Part shown: positions 23,068-32,087 of the stretch, piece after piece
How positions within the stretch are numbered: the first letter of the stretch is position 1
Layout: every line of letters starts with the position of its first letter
Assembly (NCBI GenBank): GCA_947465645.1
Contig: CANIBQ010000003.1
Span: forward strand, 1 to 64,000
Source of the DNA: Acidobacteriota bacterium
GTDB lineage: Bacteria; Acidobacteriota; Vicinamibacteria; Vicinamibacterales; UBA2999
Direction of reading: 5' to 3'
Length of the DNA stretch: 64,000 bases
Made by a program: the position numbers and the translations under genes
Notes under the pieces: generated by a model
The model's input: the letters and a program-made list of their open reading frames with translations, nothing else
What the model was told of the DNA's origin: nothing
Database searches by the model: none

Positions 23068-25290
23068 ATGAAATTCTGCGGCCGGATTCTCGCCGTCCAC
23101 CTCGCGATGGCGTCCTCCGTCTTTGCGCAGGAGCAACCCGAGGTCCCCCCGGTTGACTATGACACCGCCCGCCTGTCGCGCATCGCGACCGCCGTGCGCA
23201 CCAGCGATGCGATCACCATCGATGGACGGCTCGACGAGCCCGCGTGGGAGCTGGCGCCGCCGGCCGGCAATTTCATCCAGCGCCGGCCGCGCCCCGGCCA
23301 GCCGATGACCGAACGCACCGAGGTTCGGATCCTGTACGACGACGACAACTTGTATATCGGCGTGTTCAGCTTCGACTCAGAGCCCGATCGCATGGTCGTC
23401 AATTCGCTCCAGAGGGACTTTCCATCCCAGGAGTCAGACGGCATCTCGATCCTGATCGACAGCCTTCACGATCGGCGCTCGGGATTCTCGTTCCTCACCA
23501 ACCCGCTGGGCGCCAAGCGAGACGTGCAGATGTCCAACGACGGCTCCGGCAACCTTGATTGGAACGGGGTGTGGGACGTCAAGGTGAGCAGGAACGATCA
23601 GGGCTGGTTCGCGGAATTCGTGATTCCGTTCACGACGTTTCGATTCTCCAGCCTGCCGTCGCAGGAGTGGGGACTCCAGGTCACCCGCCGCGTGGCCCGC
23701 AAGAACGAAGAGGGCGACTGGGCGCCGCTGCCGCAGCGATTCAGCAACTGGAGGATGTCGATGGCCGGCACGATCACCGGCCTCGAGAACATCCGCCAGG
23801 GACGCAACCTGAAGGTGAAGCCGTTCGTGTCGAGCGGGATCACGCAAAGCCGCAGCGCCTCCGGCGGCCTGCGGACGCTGCGCGGGATGCAGCGGTTCAA
23901 GGACTACGACGGCGGCGTCGACATCAAGTACGGCCTCTCGCCGTCGCTCACCCTGGATGCCACCTATCGCACCGATTTCGCGCAGGTCGAAGCCGACCAG
24001 CAGCAGGTCAACCTGACGCGGTTCAACCTGTTCTTTCCGGAGAAGCGCGAGTTCTTCCTGGAAAACAGCGGCACCTTCAACCTCGGCACCGGCGGCGGGG
24101 CCAGCGGCGGCGGTGGGAACCTGGTGCCGTTCTTCAGCCGCCGCATCGGGTTGAGCTCGGCAGGCACGCCGATCCCGATCGTCGGCGGCGCCCGCGTGTC
24201 GGGGCAGATCAACCGCTACGACGTCGGCGTCCTGACGATGAGAACCGAGAGCCTCGGGACAACTCCGGCGAACACGTTTCTCGTCGGCCGCGTGAAGCGC
24301 AACATTTCGACCAGCTCGTGGATCGGCGCGCTGATGACCAACCGCGACTCGACGCTGGCGGGCGATCACAACCGCGTCGCCGGCGTGGACGCGCACTTTC
24401 AGTTCCTGCGACGGCTCGACTTCGATGCGTTCCTGCTCGGCAGCGACACGCCTGGCAGGACGGGCCGCAACCAGGCACGGCGGTTCCAGACCGCATGGTC
24501 GGACGAAGAGCTCGCCGCCAGCGCGGAGTACAACGCCGTCCAGCCGAATTTCAATCCCGAGGTGGGATTCGTCCGGCGCCGCGACATGGAGAATTACTCG
24601 ACCGACATCACCTGGAAGCCGCTGCTTCGGCGAAGCGAATCGATTCGCAACGTCAACATCGGGACCGCCCTCGACTACTACGAAGGCAGCGGCAGCGGCG
24701 AGATTGAAACGCGGGTCAGCGACACGACGCTGGGAATCCTGTTCGAGAACAACGCCAGCGCGAGCGTCGTCTTCAACAATACGTTCGATCGTCTCAACAG
24801 TCCGCTGGCGATTCCATCGGGCAATCCGCACGTGGCGATCCCGGTCGGCGACTACACCTTCCGGCGCTACACCGGACAGTTCCTGACGAACCCGCGGCGC
24901 AAGATCAGCGGCAACGGCGCGCTGAGCGCGGGGGAATTCTATGGCGGGGACCGGACCCAGGCCACCGTCGGGCTGACGGTAAAAGCCAACGCTCACCTCA
25001 GCGTGAACCTGACCTACGATCGCAACCAGGTCGACCTGCCGGGGGGCGCCTTCACGACCGGCCTGTTCGGCGCGAAGATCATCTATGGCTTTTCGCCGCG
25101 GGCGTTCATGAACGCGTTCCTGCAGTACAACGCCGACACCCACCTCGTCAGCTCGAACATCCGATTCGACCTCATACACCGGCCGCTGAGCGACCTGTAC
25201 ATCGTCTACAACGACACCCGCGACACGGCGATCGGCCAGGTCCGCGAGCGCGCCTTGATCCTGAAGCTGACGAATCTATTTACGTTCTGA
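23068..25290 (+). CDS. DUF5916 outer-membrane protein with CBM9-like N-terminal domain
   Basis: 740 residues. After the signal peptide, residues about 40-190 form a CBM9-like beta sandwich (ITIDGRLDEPAWELAPPAGNFIQ, EVRILYDDDNLYIGVFSFDSEPD, WFAEFVIPFTTFRF). Residues about 200-740 match the DUF5916 barrel pattern, with VKPFVSSG, GVDIKYGLSPSLTLDATYRTDFAQVEADQQQVNLTR (here 230-330) and FFPEKREFFLENSGTF, ending in a hydrophobic LILKLTNLFTF outer-membrane signature. Probably an outer-membrane channel or binding protein. It is 30 bp after the preceding gene and likely in the same operon. Confidence 0.88.
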   Translation: MKFCGRILAVHLAMASSVFAQEQPEVPPVDYDTARLSRIATAVRTSDAITIDGRLDEPAWELAPPAGNFIQRRPRPGQPMTERTEVRILYDDDNLYIGVFSFDSEPDRMVVNSLQRDFPSQESDGISILIDSLHDRRSGFSFLTNPLGAKRDVQMSNDGSGNLDWNGVWDVKVSRNDQGWFAEFVIPFTTFRFSSLPSQEWGLQVTRRVARKNEEGDWAPLPQRFSNWRMSMAGTITGLENIRQGRNLKVKPFVSSGITQSRSASGGLRTLRGMQRFKDYDGGVDIKYGLSPSLTLDATYRTDFAQVEADQQQVNLTRFNLFFPEKREFFLENSGTFNLGTGGGASGGGGNLVPFFSRRIGLSSAGTPIPIVGGARVSGQINRYDVGVLTMRTESLGTTPANTFLVGRVKRNISTSSWIGALMTNRDSTLAGDHNRVAGVDAHFQFLRRLDFDAFLLGSDTPGRTGRNQARRFQTAWSDEELAASAEYNAVQPNFNPEVGFVRRRDMENYSTDITWKPLLRRSESIRNVNIGTALDYYEGSGSGEIETRVSDTTLGILFENNASASVVFNNTFDRLNSPLAIPSGNPHVAIPVGDYTFRRYTGQFLTNPRRKISGNGALSAGEFYGGDRTQATVGLTVKANAHLSVNLTYDRNQVDLPGGAFTTGLFGAKIIYGFSPRAFMNAFLQYNADTHLVSSNIRFDLIHRPLSDLYIVYNDTRDTAIGQVRERALILKLTNLFTF

Positions 25291-25401
25291 GCGGCCCGCG
25301 GCGTTTCGACCGCTGCATACGCGCCGGCGGTTCGACTCTAAGACCGTCTTCACGATGACGGCCCGTGGAAGTGGAAGCTGCTCTGGGGTAACGTATGGCC
25401 C

Positions 25402-25812
25402 ATGCATCAGTTGACGATCGCGCTCCTTCTGATGGTCTCCTGCTTCGCTGCTGTCAGCCCGGTTGCCGCGCATCACGGCGCCGCCACGTTCGACACCGGG
25501 AAGAAAGTCGTCATGGAAGCCACCGTGACGGAATGGATCTGGGCCAATCCGCACTGCTTCCTGAAATTCGCCGTGACGGACCAAGGCGGCAGCGTCCGGA
25601 ACTGGATTGCCGAGACCAGCAATCCGCCCGACATGGTCAATCGTGGCTGGGCCAGAAATTCGTTTAAGGCCGGAGACCGCGTGACGGTGACCGTCGAGCC
25701 GGTGAAGAACGGCAGCCCGGTTGGCCGCGTCCTGCTGGTAGTGTTCCCCAATGGAAAGACGCTGAGCACCCAAGACGCTCCGCCGGTGCCCGGCGAAGGC
25801 GCCCGGTTGTGA
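25402..25812 (+). CDS. DUF6152 family small secreted protein
   Basis: 136 residues from ATG 25402. The signal peptide ends SPVAA and the mature protein begins HHGAATFDTGKK. The core is MEATVTEWIWANPHCFLKFAVTD, NWIAETSNPPDMVNRGWARNSFKAGDRVTVTVEP, then a hydrophobic strand and a Pro-rich tail. His-His and Asn-Pro-His are conserved; a Cys follows the latter (NPHC), unique among the copies here. The stop overlaps the GTG start of the partner gene (GTGA at 25809), so translation is coupled. No strong ribosome site is seen. Confidence 0.88.
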   Translation: MHQLTIALLLMVSCFAAVSPVAAHHGAATFDTGKKVVMEATVTEWIWANPHCFLKFAVTDQGGSVRNWIAETSNPPDMVNRGWARNSFKAGDRVTVTVEPVKNGSPVGRVLLVVFPNGKTLSTQDAPPVPGEGARL

Positions 25813-26672
25813 CGCGCCGCGTCGCCGCGGCGTGCCTCGTCTCCTCCGGCGTGCTGGCCTTCTCCCCGGTCGCCTACAACCAGGTGCGCGTCCCTGGCGC
25901 GATCTACGATTTCGATCGACCCAGCGAAATGCCCGCGCCCGCTCCGCGCCGCGACCTGTCGGGCATCTGGGAACCGGCGCTCGGGCCGGGCGACGCCATC
26001 CAGGCGACGGGCGCTAAGGCGATGCCATCGGACGGGACGCCGGAGCACGAACTGCCGTTCACGCCTGCCGGCCGCGAGGCGTGGATGAAGAACAAGCCTG
26101 CCTGGGGTGTGCGGATGGTGCCGTCGGCGCTGTCGAACGACCCGGTGCCGCTGTGCGACCCGCAGGGCTTTCCGCGAATCCTGCTGCACAACTTCAGGAC
26201 GAGCCAGATCGTCCAGACCGCCAACCAGGTGCTCGTCCTCTATCAGTTCAACCACAAGTGGCGAAACATCTGGACCGACGGCCGCGCGCTGCCGGCAATC
26301 GATGACGCCCTCGAGCCGCGCTGGTGGGGATATTCGGCCGGCCGCTGGGAAGACGACTACACGTTCGTCGTTCAGACCGTCGGGCTGGACGAACGCACGT
26401 GGCTCGACAACGTCGGGCGGCCGCACAGCTTCAACCTGCGCGTCGAGGAGCGATACCGCCGGATCGATCGGGATCACCTGGAGATGACCGTGACGCTCGA
26501 CGATCCGACGTTTTACACCAGGCCGTGGGTCGCCCTCGACCGCCTCCGCCTCAGGCTGCAGGCGCCCACCTTCGACATCCGCGAGATGGAGTGCTCGCCG
26601 AGCGAAACCGCGAAGTACAACAAGGAATTCGCCGAACCGGCGGCAGGAGTCGACCCCGCGAGCCCTCGATAG
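25809..26672 (+). CDS. Secreted W-E-G-D-T-L-V-V family protein (DUF6152 partner)
   Basis: 287 residues starting with GTG that overlaps the DUF6152 stop by 4 bp. The signal peptide is MTRRVAAACLVSSGVLAFSPVAYNQ. Landmarks are RRDLSGIWEPA, LPFTPAGREAW, SNDPVPLCDPQGFPRILLHN, RNIWTDGRALP, GRWEDDYTFVVQTVGLDERTWLD (the core motif is diverged: DDYTF for GDTL), LRVEERYRRID and TLDDPTFYTRPWV, with a late Cys in MECSPSE. It is followed after 55 bp by an unrelated ferredoxin-domain subunit. Confidence 0.83.
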   Translation: MTRRVAAACLVSSGVLAFSPVAYNQVRVPGAIYDFDRPSEMPAPAPRRDLSGIWEPALGPGDAIQATGAKAMPSDGTPEHELPFTPAGREAWMKNKPAWGVRMVPSALSNDPVPLCDPQGFPRILLHNFRTSQIVQTANQVLVLYQFNHKWRNIWTDGRALPAIDDALEPRWWGYSAGRWEDDYTFVVQTVGLDERTWLDNVGRPHSFNLRVEERYRRIDRDHLEMTVTLDDPTFYTRPWVALDRLRLRLQAPTFDIREMECSPSETAKYNKEFAEPAAGVDPASPR

Positions 26673-26727
26673 TATTTCCGGCCAGGCCCTTGATTTCCGC
26701 GCCGCCACGAGCGAGACTGCCCGTGCC

Positions 26728-27192
26728 ATGGCGAATATCACATTGAAGGTGAACGGCAAGACCCACACCGTGGATGTCGAGCCGTCTACACCCCTGCTTT
26801 ATGTCCTGCGCAACGACCTGGATCTGCACGGCCCGCACTTCGGCTGCGGGCTGGGCCAGTGCGGTGCGTGCACCGTCATCATCAAGGGCGAGGCGGTCGC
26901 CTCGTGCACCAGGCCGGTGTCGTCGGTGCAGGGCGCCGAGGTCACCACGCTCGAGGGGCTGGCGACCAACGGCACGCTGCATCCGGTGCAGCAGGCCTGG
27001 ATCGACGAACAGGTGCCGCAATGCGGCTACTGCCAGAACGGGCAGATCATGACCGCGAAGGCCCTGCTCGACAAGAATCCGAATCCGACCGACGCGGAGA
27101 TTCGCCAGGGGATGGCGCGCGCGTTGTGCCGCTGCATGACGTATTACCGCGTTCAGGCCGCGGTCAAGCGCGCCGCGAAGGTGACGGCATGA
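26728..27192 (+). CDS. [2Fe-2S] subunit of a xanthine-dehydrogenase-family oxidoreductase
   Basis: 154 residues with two iron-sulfur sites: plant-type Cys40, Cys45, Cys48, Cys60 (FGCGLGQCGACTV) and the four-helix type Cys99, Cys102, Cys134, Cys136 (CGYC, CRCM). This is the small subunit of molybdenum hydroxylases of the isoquinoline 1-oxidoreductase/aldehyde dehydrogenase type, which carries electrons from the Mo site to an acceptor. It overlaps the large-subunit gene by 4 bp. There is no FAD subunit, so electrons probably pass to a cytochrome. It has no own signal peptide and would be co-exported with the Tat-carrying partner. Confidence 0.92.
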   Translation: MANITLKVNGKTHTVDVEPSTPLLYVLRNDLDLHGPHFGCGLGQCGACTVIIKGEAVASCTRPVSSVQGAEVTTLEGLATNGTLHPVQQAWIDEQVPQCGYCQNGQIMTAKALLDKNPNPTDAEIRQGMARALCRCMTYYRVQAAVKRAAKVTA

Positions 27193-29504
27193 GCACCTTT
27201 ACCCCGACGCGCCGCGACTTCCTCAAGAGCTCCGGGTTCCTCGTCGTGAGCCTCGGCGCGCTGTCGGCCGCTGACCTCGAGGCGCTGCAGGCCGGCGGTC
27301 CGTATCCGGACCCCGACTTCAGGCAGCTCGATTCGTGGATCGTGATCCGCGAAGACAACACCGCGACCTTCTACGTCGGCAAGACCGATCTCGGACAGGG
27401 CACCGGCACCGCCTTCCGCCAGATCATGTCCGACGAGCTCGACTTCGCGTACGACCGCACGACCTGCGTGATGGGCAATACCGACGTGACGGTGGACCAG
27501 GGCGGATCCGGCGGGTCCGATGCGCTGCAGACCGACGGCTGGCCGATGCGGCGGGTGGCAGCCGAGGGACGCCGCGTGCTGCTCGAGATGGCGGCCGCCC
27601 GGCTCAGCGTGCCTGTGAGTCAGCTCAGGGTGAGCGACGGCGTCGTCTCGGTGATCGCCGATCCGTCGAAGCAGGTCACCTACGGCCAGTTGATCGGCGG
27701 CAGGAAGTTCAATGTCGCGCTGACCGGCAAGGACGTGAACGAGGCGACCGGCGTCGCGAAGCTGAAGACCGTGCAGGAACTGAAGATGGTCGGCCAGTCG
27801 CCGCAGCGGTACGACATTCCGCCAAAGGTCGACGGCACGAACACGTGGGCCGTGGACGTCAAGCTGCCCGGCATGCTGCACGCGCGCAACGTGAAGCCGC
27901 CGGTCGCCGGCGCCACCCTCGTGAGCATCGACGAAGCCTCGGTGCGCGGCATTCCGGGCTTCGTCAAGGTCGTGAGCAAGGGCAACTACGTGGCGGTCGT
28001 CTGCGAACGCGAGGAGCAGGCGATTCGCGCGGCGCGTCAACTGAAGGTCAACTGGCAGAAGCCCGCGACCGCGCCCTTCCCGTCATCAGCGGATCTTCAC
28101 AAGTACATGCGCGCGGCGAAGCCGACGCTGAGCACCAAGCCGGTCGTCAACGGCGACGTGGACGCGGCGCTCTCGCGCGCGGCAAAAGTGGTGACCGCCG
28201 AGTACGACGTGCCGTTCCAGGGTCATACGTCGATCGGTCCAGCGCACGCGACCGCCGATCCCTCCAACGGCCAGATGACGATCTATACCAACGACATGAA
28301 GTCGTACGGCATGCGCAACGGCGTCGCGCAGTTTCTGCAGATGCCGCGCGACCGCGTGCGCGTCATCTGGATGGACGGTCCGCAGGGCTACGGCCGCACC
28401 GCCGCCGACGATGCCGGGTTCGAGGCGGCATTCCTGGCGAAGGAACTCGGCCGCCCGGTGCGCATGCAGTGGATGCGCGACGAGGAGACCGCGTGGGACA
28501 CCAAGGGGCCCGCGTACACCTTCACGATGCGGGGCGGACTCGACGCCCAGGGCAACCTCGTCGCCTTTGACTACGACGCGCGCGCGTGCGATCACAACCA
28601 CCTCGGATACAACGAGCACGACACGGTGCTGATCGCGCAGCTGGCCGGGATGCAGAAAGCGACGCCGAATGCCGGCGGCGTGTCGACGCCCAACGAGATG
28701 TACGCAATCCCCAATCGCCGCATGGCGGGACACGTCGTCTCGCTGCCGCTGGTCTGGGAAACGCCGCTGCGCACAGGCAACCTGCGTGATCCCAACGGTC
28801 CGCAGGTGACGTTCGCGTCGGAGTCGTTCATCGACGAGCTCGCCGCGGCGGCCAAAGCCGACCCGGTCGCCTTCCGTATGAAGATGCTGACCGCCAGCAC
28901 CGACGACGACGCCGGCTTCAAGCGGGCGCGGTCGATCGCCGTGCTGAAGGCCGCGGCCGAGAAGTTCGGCTGGGAGCCCCGGCCGTCGCCGAAGCCCATC
29001 GGCAGGGGCGACATTCTCACCGGTCGCGGCGTCTCGTACGCCTACCGCAACCAGACGGTGGTCGCGCAGATCGCCGAGGTCGAGGTCAACCGCAAGACCG
29101 GGCGCGTGTGGGTGAAGCGCTTCGTCTGCGCGCACGACTGCGGACTCGTGATCAACCCGGAGGCGCTGCGGGGCACGGTCGAAGGCGGGATGCTCCATTC
29201 GCTGAGCCGCGCGCTCTACGAGGAAGTGGCGTTCGACACCGAGAAGGTCACCAGCGTTGACTGGCGATCGCATCCCACGCTGACGCATCTCGATGCGCCG
29301 GCCTCGATCGACGTGGTGATCGTCAACGGCGATCCCAATCCGAACCGGCCCGACCTTCCGCACTACGGCGCAGGCGAGACGGTGTGCAAGACGACGATCG
29401 CGGCGGTGGCCAACGCGATTTATGATGCAACCGGCGTGCGCCTTCGCCGGATGCCATTCCGCAATGCAAACGTCCTCGCGGCCCTGAAGGCCGCGCGGGT
29501 GTAA
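27189..29504 (+). CDS. Molybdopterin large subunit of a Tat-exported xanthine-dehydrogenase-family oxidoreductase
   Basis: 771 residues from ATG 27189 (ATGA overlap with the ferredoxin gene); the longer frame upstream is inside that gene. It starts with a Tat signal: TRRDFLKSSGFLVVSLGAL. It has the IorB/aldehyde dehydrogenase arrangement, with LGQGTGTAFRQIMSDEL, a GGSGGSDALQ loop, HDCGLVINPEALRGTVEGGM and the catalytic Glu at about residue 730 in YGAGETVCKTT. It hydroxylates an aromatic N-heterocycle or oxidises an aldehyde in the periplasm; the substrate cannot be told from sequence. It forms a two-subunit enzyme with the preceding gene. Confidence 0.92.
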   Translation: MSTFTPTRRDFLKSSGFLVVSLGALSAADLEALQAGGPYPDPDFRQLDSWIVIREDNTATFYVGKTDLGQGTGTAFRQIMSDELDFAYDRTTCVMGNTDVTVDQGGSGGSDALQTDGWPMRRVAAEGRRVLLEMAAARLSVPVSQLRVSDGVVSVIADPSKQVTYGQLIGGRKFNVALTGKDVNEATGVAKLKTVQELKMVGQSPQRYDIPPKVDGTNTWAVDVKLPGMLHARNVKPPVAGATLVSIDEASVRGIPGFVKVVSKGNYVAVVCEREEQAIRAARQLKVNWQKPATAPFPSSADLHKYMRAAKPTLSTKPVVNGDVDAALSRAAKVVTAEYDVPFQGHTSIGPAHATADPSNGQMTIYTNDMKSYGMRNGVAQFLQMPRDRVRVIWMDGPQGYGRTAADDAGFEAAFLAKELGRPVRMQWMRDEETAWDTKGPAYTFTMRGGLDAQGNLVAFDYDARACDHNHLGYNEHDTVLIAQLAGMQKATPNAGGVSTPNEMYAIPNRRMAGHVVSLPLVWETPLRTGNLRDPNGPQVTFASESFIDELAAAAKADPVAFRMKMLTASTDDDAGFKRARSIAVLKAAAEKFGWEPRPSPKPIGRGDILTGRGVSYAYRNQTVVAQIAEVEVNRKTGRVWVKRFVCAHDCGLVINPEALRGTVEGGMLHSLSRALYEEVAFDTEKVTSVDWRSHPTLTHLDAPASIDVVIVNGDPNPNRPDLPHYGAGETVCKTTIAAVANAIYDATGVRLRRMPFRNANVLAALKAARV

Positions 29505-29535
29505 CACGAGCTTCATTCATTCTTCGGAGAAAAAT

Positions 29536-30426
29536 ATGCATCGAGTCCTGCTCACGCTCCTGGCCTGCGGCCTCGTGACGGCGCAGCTTTCGTCGCAGGC
29601 GCCGCCTGCGGCACCCGCAGCACCCGCTGTCGAGACCACGAAGGTGGCCGGCACGGAAAACGTCTACACCTTCCGCAACGGCAACAGCCTCGCCATGTTC
29701 ATCGTCACCAGCGAGGGTGTGATCGCCACCGACCCGGTCGGCTACGGGCGTCCGGACGGCGGCGCCACCTACCTGGCGGAGATCAGGAAGGTCACGCAGC
29801 AGCCGATCCGCTACGTGGTCTACAGCCACCATCATTTCGACCACATCGCCGGCGGACGCGTGTTCAAGGAGGCCGGTGCGCGCTTCGTCGCCCACCGCAG
29901 GGCCACGGAGCGGCTGCGGCGCCTGAACGATCCCCACACCGTGATTCCAGACGAGTCTGTCGACCAGAAGCGCACCATCAAGCTTGGGGGCACCGAGCTC
30001 GAGCTCACCCACGTCGGCTTGAATCACTCCGACAGCACGCTGGTGATGCGGCTGCCGAAAGAGCGCATCGTGTTCGTCGTCGACCTGCTCGCGGTCGCCC
30101 AGACGCCCGGTCGCGGCATGATCGATTTCTATCCGCTCGAAGCGGAGGCGTCGATCAAGCAGATCCTGTCGATGGACTGGGAGCGCCTGATCCCAGGTCA
30201 CCCCGGCCCCGGCGGCCGGCTGGGCACGAAGCAGGATGCCCAGGATCAGCTCACGTTCCTGCAGGACGCATCCGCGGCGGTCAAGGCGGAGGCGCAGCAG
30301 GGACGCTGCTGGGAGCCGGTCGAAAGCACGTTGAAGCTGCCGAAATACGAGAGCTGGCCCAATTACGCGGCCAACCTGCAGTTCGTGCTGCGCCGCTACT
30401 GCGCGCTCTGGGGCCGCGGAACCTAA
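29536..30426 (+). CDS. Secreted metallo-beta-lactamase-fold hydrolase
   Basis: 296 residues; CGGAGAAA precedes ATG 29536. After a signal peptide and a Pro/Ala linker comes the metallo-beta-lactamase fold: HHHFDH (His98, His100, Asp102, His103), His164 in GLNHSDST, Asp183 in VVDLL and His222 in IPGHPGP, giving a complete dinuclear metal site. Family members hydrolyse esters, lactams or phosphoesters; some serve quinoprotein pathways. No closer subfamily is evident. It lies 31 bp after the molybdenum enzyme and 15 bp before a W-E-G-D-T-L-V-V gene, so all may be co-expressed. Confidence 0.9.
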   Translation: MHRVLLTLLACGLVTAQLSSQAPPAAPAAPAVETTKVAGTENVYTFRNGNSLAMFIVTSEGVIATDPVGYGRPDGGATYLAEIRKVTQQPIRYVVYSHHHFDHIAGGRVFKEAGARFVAHRRATERLRRLNDPHTVIPDESVDQKRTIKLGGTELELTHVGLNHSDSTLVMRLPKERIVFVVDLLAVAQTPGRGMIDFYPLEAEASIKQILSMDWERLIPGHPGPGGRLGTKQDAQDQLTFLQDASAAVKAEAQQGRCWEPVESTLKLPKYESWPNYAANLQFVLRRYCALWGRGT

Positions 30427-30441
30427 CGCCGGAGGAAAGTC

Positions 30442-31287
30442 TTGAAGAAACTGTTGTTCGTGTCGGCGCTGAGCGTCGTCGCGGTGGCGGCGTCGCTCAT
30501 GGCGCAGACGACGCAGGGGTTGCCGGGACCGACGGGACAGGTGGGCTACATCTTCGTGGGCAGCCCGGTCGTCCCTGAGTCCGAAGCCAACAGCCAGCCG
30601 ATCCCGCGGCTGCCCGATGGCAAGGTCGATCTCACCGGGCCATGGGTCGGCGGCGGATCGAACGCCGACATCGAGCGGGAGGGCGGCCTCGCGCCTGGCG
30701 AGCTGCCGTTGCTGCCGTGGGCGCGCGAGCTCAGGGGCAATCGCAAGGAAGAGCAGGAGCCGTACACCATCTGCCTGCCGATGGGAGTGCCGCGCGTCAA
30801 TCCGTATCCGTGGAAGTTCGCGATGTCCTACACGTCGAAAGGGCTGTCGCACATCTACGTGCTGCACGAGACCGGGGACGCCGGCGCGCATCGCGTCATC
30901 TACATGGACGGCCGGAAGCATCCAGACGACCTCATCCCGTCGTGGTGGGGACATTCGATCGGCCGCTGGGAAGGCGACACGCTCGTCGTCGACACGGTGG
31001 GCTACAACGAGAAGTTCTGGATGGACAGCCGCGGCACGCCGCACACCGAGCAGATGCACACCATCGAGCGCTTCACCAGGCTCAACTACGGCACGCTGCG
31101 CAACGAGTTCACGTGGGAGGATCCGGGGGCGCTCTCGAAGCCGGTGACGCTCACCTTCATCGCGCGCCTGCTCAAGCCTGACCTCAAGACCGGAGGCGGA
31201 GATCTGATGGAGTTCATCTGCCTCGAGGACAACCAGTACGGCGCCGCCTCGGGCATCAAGCCGGGCACCGGCACGGCGATCAAGTAG
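30442..31287 (+). CDS. Secreted W-E-G-D-T-L-V-V family protein (no adjacent DUF6152 gene)
   Basis: 281 residues from TTG 30442, preceded by GGAGGAAAG. The signal peptide is KKLLFVSALSVVAVAASLMAQ. Landmarks are RLPDGKVDLTGPWVGGG, LLPWARELRG, YTICLPMGVPRVNPYPW, RVIYMDGRKHPDDL, GRWEGDTLVVDTVGYNEKFWMD, MHTIERFTRL, TWEDPGALSKPVTL and a C-terminal FICLEDN. It is one of the few family copies not directly behind a DUF6152 gene. Its 3' end overlaps the convergent gene at 31280 by 8 bp. Confidence 0.83.
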   Translation: MKKLLFVSALSVVAVAASLMAQTTQGLPGPTGQVGYIFVGSPVVPESEANSQPIPRLPDGKVDLTGPWVGGGSNADIEREGGLAPGELPLLPWARELRGNRKEEQEPYTICLPMGVPRVNPYPWKFAMSYTSKGLSHIYVLHETGDAGAHRVIYMDGRKHPDDLIPSWWGHSIGRWEGDTLVVDTVGYNEKFWMDSRGTPHTEQMHTIERFTRLNYGTLRNEFTWEDPGALSKPVTLTFIARLLKPDLKTGGGDLMEFICLEDNQYGAASGIKPGTGTAIK

Positions 31288-31870
31288 TCAGGTTGGCTTT
31301 GTCGGTGCGGTCGCCGGCGCCGTCGTAGTCGAAGTCGGGGTAGTGCGTTTTCCCGCAGGTCGGGCAGAAGCTGTGTGAGAACTCGGCTTCCGACCGGTCG
31401 GAGATGAACGTCTCGATACGCTCCCACTGGCCCGCCTGGTTCCGGATGCTCTTGCAGAAGGCGCAGATCGGGAGCAGCCCTTCCAGCCGTTCCACGTACT
31501 GGTGAACCTTGCGCTCGTGCTCTGCCAGGCGGGCGAACCAGAGCGCCATCACCATGATGACGGCCCCGCGAAGGATCGTGGGCGCCAGGATGCCGAACGG
31601 ATCGCCTGGCGGCTTCCAGAGCATCAGGAGAAATGCGCCGTGCACGACCGGCATGGCGACGGCCAATGCCACCGCGGGCCACCGGCCCGAATACCACGCC
31701 GCCAGGCTGACGGGGATGACGTACAGGACCGGAAACTGCGCGTTGGGACCCAGCACGTAGTCGATCCAGATCAACGCCGCGCCAGCCACGACCCACCAGC
31801 CCGGATGCAACTGCCCGAGCGGCAGCATCCACAACGGCCTGGCCGGCTCGGGTTGTTCCTGTGTGCTCAC
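31280..31870 (-). CDS. Membrane protein with C-terminal double-CxxC sensor-type motif
   Basis: 196 residues from GTG 31870. Residues about 20-115 form three or four membrane helices (WWVVAGAALIWIDYVL, VLYVIPVSLAAWYSG, VALAVAMPVVHGAFLLML, ILRGAVIMVMALWFA). A short coiled coil (RLAEHERKVHQYVERLEGL) leads to a C-terminal motif LLPICAFCKSIRNQAGQW...FSHSFCPTC with two CxxC pairs. This motif is frequent at the C-terminus of PAS sensors and response regulators, where it may bind metal or act as a redox switch. The same motif ends the 56807 protein. It is a probable signalling protein without a visible output domain. Confidence 0.75.
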   Translation of the reverse strand: MSTQEQPEPARPLWMLPLGQLHPGWWVVAGAALIWIDYVLGPNAQFPVLYVIPVSLAAWYSGRWPAVALAVAMPVVHGAFLLMLWKPPGDPFGILAPTILRGAVIMVMALWFARLAEHERKVHQYVERLEGLLPICAFCKSIRNQAGQWERIETFISDRSEAEFSHSFCPTCGKTHYPDFDYDGAGDRTDKANLTT

Positions 31871-32087
31871 CTTAACAGTCTCGTCCTTTCTTCAGGAAGA
31901 AGCCATTGTCAACGCGCTCAATTGCCAACCGTGTTCGGGGGCACCCTCTGCGCCGTTAGTGGGCCTGCAACGGACATGGGGGACATCACGGCTCTTCAGA
32001 TACGTGGGGATTTGTCTCGGGATACCGGCGCGGGCACCGACATCGGAGGAGCCCTGTGCCACGGTTCCCCCAAGTGATGTGTCCTGC
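31871..32087. other. Intergenic 217 bp, no gene seen
   Basis: The segment lies upstream of the membrane CxxC gene and downstream of the histidine kinase gene (both minus strand). No reading frame with a start signal and no strong hairpin were found. It presumably holds the promoter of the 31870 gene. Confidence 0.4.

Noticed and set aside
23434..25179. Long minus-strand open frame opposite the DUF5916 gene
   Set aside because: It is Arg/Val/Asp-rich, lacks a signal peptide, domains or ribosome site, and mirrors the codon bias of the real gene. The same applies to the long antisense frames at 44789-47407, 47732-49588, 35866-37782 and 28086-29516.
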